Below are positions 56,665-64,000 of a DNA stretch of 64,000 bases, one piece after another. Location: positions 62,001 to 126,000 of the forward strand of contig CAJNOP010000172.1 in the NCBI GenBank assembly GCA_905250075.1, read 5' to 3'. Below the pieces are notes generated by a model. That model was not told where the DNA came from, ran no database searches, and was given only the letters and a program-made list of their open reading frames with translations. The stretch comes from Rotaria sp. Silwood1. Lineage: Eukaryota > Rotifera > Eurotatoria > Philodinida > Philodinidae. The first letter of the stretch is position 1. The number at the start of each line of letters is the position of its first letter. Both the position numbers and the translations under genes were made by a program.

Positions 56665-58108
56665 ATGGCTAGTACCTCTCCATTGAAGCTTTGTGCTACA
56701 TGTGAGACAGTTCCTGCTGAACAAAAACCAAAATCAGGTATCTTATTATGTACGGGCTGTCAAAAATACTTCTGTTCTCAACATACTGAACAACATAGAC
56801 AGTATCTGACCGATTTACTTGAGAATGAAGTTGTCAATAAAAGAAATGCATTGCAAGAAAAATTTTCAATATCTTACGAGCAGCAGTTGTCTGCTGGCAT
56901 CAGAGAAAAACTAGAGACAATCAACAAATGGGAATTATAAATAACTGAACTGATCAAAGAATCAGCTGCTTGCGCACGTAAACAACTACAGGAAATATCT
57001 TTGAAAGACTATGAAAACTTAAAGAAACAATTTACTCTGCTATCTGATAAACTAAATGCACTACGAGAAAATGAAAATTATTTTGAAAATGATGTTGATC
57101 AGTTAAAAAAATAAATTTCAGCAACTGAAACATGACATGGAACATTTTCTCATTGAACTTAGCATCAATAAAATTTCAAATGAATTAGTCTTAGTCAAAT
57201 CAATCGTTGAATCAGCTCCGACTTATTACTTTGTTGATCAACGTCTCACATCACAAAAACCGAAGATATCCATTGATATTTCAGCAATGAAAATTGGCCG
57301 AATGTGTCCGATTGGTGATCAATTGATTGCATTTTACTCTGAAAACGAATTACTTGCTCTAAATATTGATGATAATTCATGGCAAAGCCTGTGCTCAATA
57401 AGCGACGCTACCGAATTGTATTGGTTCAGCTATTTGCAGCAATTTTTAGTATTGAAATATAGTGGTAAAACCAGTGAATCGAATAGGCTATATCAGTTTG
57501 ATCCAAATTATGGAACGTGTGAAGAGATCTTGAAAAACACAGTAGCCTCGAGTGCTATTTCGCATCACAATATCACAACCTTGACATGTTTTGAACGGCA
57601 TATTTTAATCGTTCGCGAAGATAAAATTCAAAAGTGGACAGCAAGTAATAGAGACTGGCACTCTAATAAACAATCTCCTATTTGTTGGCATCCACCATCT
57701 CATGTGAATCGGGAGATAAAATAAAATGTATTCGAATGAATGATCTGTATTATGCACTCATAATTGAATAAGTTAACCAACAATCTGCATCGATAAAAGT
57801 GTTCTGTTTTGAACTAAAAAAGCCATGGTATGTCAACGCTTCGCCGTGTAAAATTAGATTATTATGATACGCTTGAGACAACACGATTACTTAGTTTACC
57901 GAATAAATCCGGTTGGTTATTGTTTTTCCATCGGGAGTAAAACAAATGTTGTCACGTACTCGATAATGACGTTAAACGATATGATCAAAATACCGTTTTG
58001 TCATCAAATTTCACCGATATTGCCGTTCGAAATAATTTAGTTTTTCTTCGAAAGAAAGACGAAAACAGTAATAGTGATATCATTGAAATTTACGACTGGC
58101 GGAAATGA
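56665..58108 (+). pseudogene. Broken B-box zinc finger / coiled-coil protein
   Basis: Begins MASTSPLKLCATCETVPAEQ and continues with a Cys/His pattern C-x2-C ... C-x2-C-x4-C-x2-H-x3-H (LCATCE, LLCTGCQKYFCSQHTEQH) typical of a B-box zinc finger. A long coiled coil follows (NKRNALQEKF, LKKQFTLLSDKLNALREN), then a beta-rich C-terminal region of about 300 residues. A stop (56938-56940) breaks the coil, a second stop with a frame change occurs near 57111, a further stop is at 57722, and several more breaks precede the final IIEIYDWRK and stop at 58106-58108. The architecture matches a family I recall as abundant in bdelloids (TRIM-like without a RING); function unknown. This copy is dead, though recently enough to read easily. 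Confidence 0.75.
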
Positions 58109-60031
58109 GCAAGGTTGATGTAAAATGTTTTGGCAAAACATAGACGATGAGCTTGAATTTCTTTTCTAATCGACTAACAATTTATGTTTTTATACTCACG
58201 CTCTACATCAGTTTCTCCTACAAACACTAGATATGCGCTAATTGACCATGTTCCTCATTTCAATTGAAAACACATCACGCAGCATCTTCTGGGTTAGGCG
58301 TGAGGTACACTCATGGTCCTTCTCGCCAACTGTACACATGCCCCATACTCTCAATAAAAAAAACCATCCAATAAATAGGTTGTTTGTACTGCAAAAGCAC
58401 TGTTGTCATAGCTAAACATTGCTTGAATATTAGTTGTTACTGAGAGCATTAAAGACGACAGTTATAACTTGATTATTAATGTTAAACTTGCTCAAGCGGA
58501 TGCTGGTGTGGGTGTGAAGCAAGAAGAAAAGCCATATCTACACCTTCATAACTGTTGATATCCTTCATTTAGGGTATTCTGAACAATCTTCATTGAATCT
58601 TCGCCATGAAGTTAAGAGTAGAAAGAATGAAGGTGAATCATTTTATATCATTCAGATAAAAGATAGCGAACACTTATTTTATGTTACTATTTGCCTCCGA
58701 GTGCGTTTATAAAATTCTTAAGTTTATATCAGAATTCCAATGCATTGCATAAGTCTATCAATTTGATGAAATAATAAACATATGTTTAAGGGTGTACCCC
58801 TCCCCTTTCTTACTTAATTTTTTTTGTCACTATTGTATAGTTTCAAACAATATCTATCTACTGCATGCATATAGGGATCGAAAGATTGTCTTTAAAAGTT
58901 CGAGAAAAGATCTTATTTACATAACAAAAATAGTGAAAACTATGCATTGTTTCGTGTTTTCCTCAAAACAATTTTTTCATGAAAAAATCTGTAGCAATGC
59001 TCCTGTTCCTTCAACATAGTACGTCCTATCGAGCTGAACCTTTTTTCATATCTGTTAGACACTGTTTAGGTTTTTTAGGGTACCTTGAATATTTCATCTT
59101 TTTTTGTTTGACAAAAAAAAATGAAAAACGTAGTATCTTGAAAAAAATGAGAGCGAAAACTGAAACCATTTCTAGCCGTCGTGATTTCAATATGTCGTAG
59201 AATACAGTATCGGAGAATGTTGAATCTATGACAATGTTTGCTCTACTCATCAAGACCTAAATGCTCTGAAAATTTCAAATTTTTCTTATATTATATATCT
59301 GTTTTCGTTGATATTCTTGATTTACTGATGATACAAATGTTTCATATTTTATAATAGTCCGTGCAATATAAAGTCTTTTCATGTGCATCATGTTTTGATC
59401 TACCAATCAATGAAAAATTTCATAGATAATCTATTTCAAGTGCAATTTATATTTATTGTAGAAAAAAAATAATTCAATTACGAATGAATAATAGATAAGA
59501 GAAAAAAAGTACTTATGAACAAAAGAATTAGACAAATCATACCAAAGAAAATTCACACGAATCAAAACATAACAACAGAAACAGCAACTGTATATTTAAT
59601 GTAATAGGCTATTGAATGGTTCTCTTATATAAATAAATCAATAAGATAAAAACAAAAAGAAGAAGAAGAAAAAAGGAAAATAATAGTAGATATTGATAGA
59701 CCAATTGAAAATCTAGTCTAACATCTTGTTTTGCTTCTTCATTTCATAAATTATATTAATGGAAGAAGACGAATAGAGAAGAGTCTCAAGATAAACGTGG
59801 TCTTTGGTTTTTACCTAATAGTCTTGTGAATGAAATGAATATTAAAATTTTCCTGAGTGACAGAAAAAATCGATCTGCAATAGTCATACAGATTGAAGAC
59901 GCACATACATGGAAGAATCATTCAAATGAAGTTCATTCACACATCGATACAATACCATTACGAAAAAAAACAGAAATCATCTGACATGTACCATATACAC
60001 TCTTGAATTTTAATATCAATTATTAAAAGTT
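58109..60031. other. Intergenic region
   Basis: Contains the telomere-like copy at 58504-58549. 59215-59290 resembles 5290-5345. The frames at 58792-59253 look accidental. Nothing else. Confidence 0.5.
58504..58549. repeat. Telomere-like inverted repeat
   Basis: TGGTGTGGGTGTGAAG, an AAGAAGAAAAG loop, then ATATCTACACCTTCAT. G arm first; the arms are imperfect. Confidence 0.55.
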
Positions 60032-60500
60032 TTATTGATGATAATTATTAAAATTGTATAATCGAGATGATGGTTGTGAGCGTTGTTCTAAACCACCATG
60101 ATCTGATAAAGGTGAATCATTATCATCATCATCATCATCATCACTATAATGTCTATTATAGAGATATAGAACAAAAAGAAAAAGAAATCTTTCTTTTATA
60201 TTAAATTTGAAAAGATTTTTTTTTTGTTACCCTTGAGTTAATCCACTTTTTTTCTTAGCCGCATTTTTTTGTTTAACTTGTTTAACTGATGTTCGATTAC
60301 GTTGAACTATTTGAGATTGATCATTTAAACGATTTTGATATACAATCATATTTTGTGTTGAACCATAACCTGAATTTGGACTAATTGAATTAGGTGTTTC
60401 ATAACCAGCTACAATTCCTGATGATGATAATGATTTTGATGGTCGTATTGGTGTTGACATAACAAGATTAGTTAATGATGATGATGATGTCCAATTTTGT

Positions 60501-60533
<33 letters not shown>

Positions 60534-63500
60534 GATATTGTTTGTTGTTCATATGGTATATGTTGAAAACCAGTTGATGTATAACGTGTTGAATAATCAT
60601 TTGAATTTTTTGATAATTCTTTTCGACGATTTTTTGTTGTTATTGGTTTAGAAAATTTATATTTTTGATCATTTGTTTGTACATCAAGATTATTATATAG
60701 TGCATCAATTTGATCGATTGTTTCATTAAAACGATTTAAATTATTTGATGGTTGTGAATAATTATGAACTAATTCATTAACTTGATCAAAATTATATGAT
60801 TGTTTAGGATAATATTGTGATGAATATGTTTGATACGGACTATTAGATTGTTCATCACTTGAATAATTTGTATTCAAACCTTGACAACGAAATTCATCCG
60901 AACTAAAATAACCTGATGAACGATTTAATGAACGATCTGATGAATGAAAATCGCTATTAATTGTAACTATATTTCCTGGTCGTGCAGAAATATTTTGTAT
61001 TGAAACACGACCATCTTTTGATGTTGTTACAATAGCACGTGAATTTTGATCAAGCGAAACAACAGTAGGTTGTTGTATTGTTTGAGGTGGACGTTTTTCA
61101 ATTTCAATTTCAAAATCTAAATTACCAAGACTACCAGAATGATATTTTGTTTGAGGATGATATGTTAATTTTGAACTAGGAGAATATGACTGTTGTTGTT
61201 GCCGTTGTTGGTTTTGATCGTGTAAAGATGCATGATAAGATGAAGAGCGTGCTGGAAAATCTATGGAAGAAGAATGGTCATGTTTAGTTCCACTAGGACC
61301 TGGAATAAAACAAATAAACAAAATTTTATAAAAACAGAGATTATTTTTATACGAAAAAAGAAAAATGTAATTAGTAAGAATCCCAAAAGCTTCAAGAGTA
61401 TGATTAAAAAAACGTTTTTTTAATTGTTTTGTATGAAAGAAGAAAAATAAAACAAGAAAAAACACAAACCTAAACTTGCTAAAATAATAAAAGAATGAAT
61501 AAAACCAACAGAAAAAAATTTAAAGAATTTGTTTTTTTTATTCTTCTTTATTTTTTTTTTGTTTTTATTTTTCTTAAAACTTACCAATTCGTGATCGATT
61601 TTGTCGTTGTCTATATTGTTGACTAGTCGATGGTGGAAGATAACTTGTTGCATGAACACGTTGATAATGTAATCTTGAACGTCCATCATCTTGTTTAACT
61701 TTTTCATGAAGTTCAGGTTCACTGATACCATGACGTATTGGTGTTGTTGTTGTATTAATATCATTTGTTAGTTCAGGTACACGAACAATTGCAACAATTT
61801 CATTTGTTGAATGTTTACCAAATGTAATTTGATTTTGTGGACTTAATGATGTTACTTCCATAGTATGTGTACTAATATTATTTGTTCGTGTTGATGGACT
61901 TAAACGTAAATTTTCTTGAGATTGTTCACGTTCAATAGGTTTAAACCATGTTTCTTCAATACGAACTGGTATTGCTTCATGTATTGATGAATCTTAAAAT
62001 AAAAAAAAATTAAGCATTTTAATATTTATTGATTATTCAATGAAATTCTATTGTTAAAATTTTACCAGCAGTTGTTTTCGTTGATTCATAATATTGTGGT
62101 CGTTCATTAACTAATTTACGTTTTGTTGGTGTTATTTCATCCGATGGACTATATGTTGAATGTGATATTGCTGTAGTAATTTTTTTTGGTGAACTTATTG
62201 GACTTGATATACGTTCAGTTTTAGTTGATTCTTTTATTTCATTTGTTCGTTGTACTTGACATTCAACATGAGTTTCAGTTTCAATTGTTTCAATTTCATC
62301 AACAACTAATGGTTTTCTTGAACGTGATTGTGTTGTTATTGGAATTTTATTTTGTTTATCAATTCCACTTTGATAATTTGAGAGATTTTCATAATCATCT
62401 GGTTTTGAACTTATTAATTGTCGTCGAACAATTCGTTGTTGATGATGAGTATTTATTGGTTCATTTGATGTTATTTCAGTATTATATTTATATGTTGATC
62501 GTGATATTGAATCATCTATATTTTGAATTGTTGTTTGATCACCATCGGAAATTTGTTCTCGTCGAACATAAGGTGAACTTGTTGATGTTGTTGTTGAATC
62601 AATATGAACACCATTTTCATATGTACGTGTTGCATCATCAATAATAGATGTTGATACATTATTACGCCAAGAAGGTGAACTTGTTCGTAATTGTTGACTT
62701 GTTGTTGTTGAATATTCATATATACCAGAATCAGTTGTAAGATTTGATTTAGGTTGTTCATGAATTGATTTTGTTGGACTTGGAGATAAATTCGATGCAA
62801 GTTCAACTAATATACCTTTACCTATAGATAACAATAAACTTATGTAAAGTTTAGATCATAATGAAGAAATAATTTTACCTTTACTTATTGGTACATGTGA
62901 AAGTATATTTTCCATATTTCTTTCATTAAATTTAGTTGTTGTTCGTTGTACAGTTAAATTAGTATCAACTGGTTGTGATGTACTTTGTGAAAAATCTCGT
63001 AAACGTGCTTTTGATATATGTCGTCGTGTATCATAATTTTGTTTTGGATCACTTAATTCATCTTCACTTTCATGACCAGCATCTTCAATATGTTTTTGTT
63101 TAGTTGATTTTAATGTTGTTTGATAATTTGTTTGTGATAAACGATTTAAATCTGAATCAATTGTTGATGATGTTCCTTGTTTTTTTCGTATTTGTATATC
63201 AATTGTTGTCTGTGGTAATGTTTTAGCTATTGAAGATTCAAGTTTCGATGTAATAGCATCAAATTCTGTTTTACCAAGACGATCACTTGGTTGTATACGT
63301 GATGTTGATTTTGATTCAATACTATCAATATGAGATAAACGATCAGTTACAATAGATGGTGATGTATGAGTTTCACTCATACGACGTTCATTTGTATCAA
63401 ATTCATTGATCTAATTAATTATAAAAGTAAATGTGCAATGTGAAGGGTGTTTTCTTTTTCTAGATTCTTCTTGGAAATCTGAAAATTATTATTATTATAC

Positions 63501-64000
63501 TATCTATTTATATGATGAATAATGTGGTTTGACTTTGCGGTTTTTTTGTTGTTATTCCTCCCATATTGATTAGTATGAAAAGAGTGAGAGAAAGAAAATC
63601 AGGCAAGTAAGCAAACGTCACAAATACCAATAGGATTAATTCAAACCCCAAGCAAATCGATAAACATCTCGTTTTTTTATATCTTACCGATCGTCGTGCA
63701 TGATCTTTATTTGTTGGTTCACGTTCTTCAAAAATTTTTCGTCGTTGTTCTGTTAAACCAGTAGTTATCGAAGTTTGATATTTTGATGTATTATCATCTT
63801 TAGTAAATTCATTACGAGTTGTTTCAAATGCATTTTTTAATTCACCAACACGACCAAATGTTGGTCGATCAGTTCGTGATATAATTGGTTCATATTGTTT
63901 TCGATTTTCATCAAGAGTTGATGAAGATCTATATTTTAATGATTGTTGACGATCATCATCATCATCCACAGATGATGTTGAAATAACTTTTTCTCGTGCG
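60032..64000 (-). CDS. Long Ser/Thr/Asn-rich protein, 3' part (5' end outside window)
   Basis: Six exons with GT/AG borders and consistent phases: 64000-63688 (open at the edge), 63410-62879, 62821-62066, 61992-61585, 61299-60231, 60152-60032, giving at least 1,065 residues. The introns are 277, 57, 73, 285 and 78 bp. I do not recognise the family. The most conserved-looking part is in the first visible exon (RPTFGRVGELKNAFETTRNE and TEQRRKIFEERE), suggesting short helical motifs. The rest is low-complexity: Ser/Thr/Arg-rich with many SP and TP sites, a run of ten Asn coded by the ATT repeat at 60502-60532, and a C-terminus with seven Asp (HYSDDDDDDDND) ending YNFNNYHQ. It is probably a disordered cytoskeletal or scaffold protein; that is inference from composition. 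The coding state is intact as far as visible. The introns near 61400-61580 are T/A-rich and create false frames. Confidence 0.75.

Noticed and set aside
62225-62644. 139-codon plus-strand Leu/Phe/His-rich frame
   Set aside because: Antisense shadow of the Ser/Thr/Asn-rich coding exon on the minus strand.
1-64000. tRNA and rRNA genes
   Set aside because: I looked for B-box-like GGTTCGAATCC motifs and rRNA-like blocks and found no convincing candidate by eye; a covariance-model scan would decide.

Overview
This is an AT-rich eukaryotic scaffold fragment, most likely from a bdelloid rotifer. That assignment is inference from several signals together: very short introns (about 50-70 bp) in the spliced genes; relics that look like the large bdelloid F-box-like and B-box/coiled-coil families; intronless genes of bacterial or fungal/plant type among metazoan genes; and many copies of a TGTGGG-like motif, which I recall as the telomeric hexamer reported for Adineta. 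Two runs of exactly 100 N (18270-18369 and 53426-53525) are scaffold gaps of unknown real length.

Layout. 1-5.5 kb is non-coding and holds a family of degenerate direct repeats. 5.5-6.65 kb (minus) encodes an HLS1-like GNAT acetyltransferase. 8.2-15.7 kb is a mobile-element graveyard: a foldback element with ~190 bp inverted ends, an ~850 bp dispersed repeat, a decayed hAT-like transposase, the 3' end of a LINE with its poly(A) tail, an NCS1 nucleobase-permease fragment directly behind that tail, and a second inverted-repeat element. 16.8-22.0 kb carries two intact intronless enzymes, an SDR oxidoreductase and an ADP-ribosylglycohydrolase, separated by an F-box relic. 26.2-27.3 kb (minus) is a second F-box relic and 28.5-30.1 kb (minus) a complete three-exon DEG/ENaC channel. 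30-39 kb is gene-poor and repeat-rich. 39.7-41.7 kb is a complete nine-exon secreted lipase. It converges on a P-glycoprotein-type ABCB transporter (42.3-53.4 kb, minus, 21 exons visible, N-terminus missing). A Tc1/mariner-like terminus lies at the second gap. Beyond it are a broken trypsin-like protease carrying a small palindromic element (53.5-54.75 kb), a broken B-box/coiled-coil gene (56.7-58.1 kb), and the last six exons of a long Ser/Thr/Asn-rich protein that runs off the right edge (60.0-64.0 kb, minus).

The intact genes look like independent functions: export (ABCB), lipid hydrolysis, cation conductance, redox metabolism, ADP-ribose removal and acetyl transfer. I see no operon or pathway cluster.

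The most striking unexplained structure is a dispersed family of short inverted repeats made of telomere-like (TGTGGG/TGTGAG) sequence. There are ten paired copies, from about 40 bp to 346 bp. All have the same polarity on the strand, G-rich arm first and C-rich arm second, which is the arrangement expected of fused telomere ends or of a foldback made from telomeric DNA. One appears to interrupt an F-box relic.
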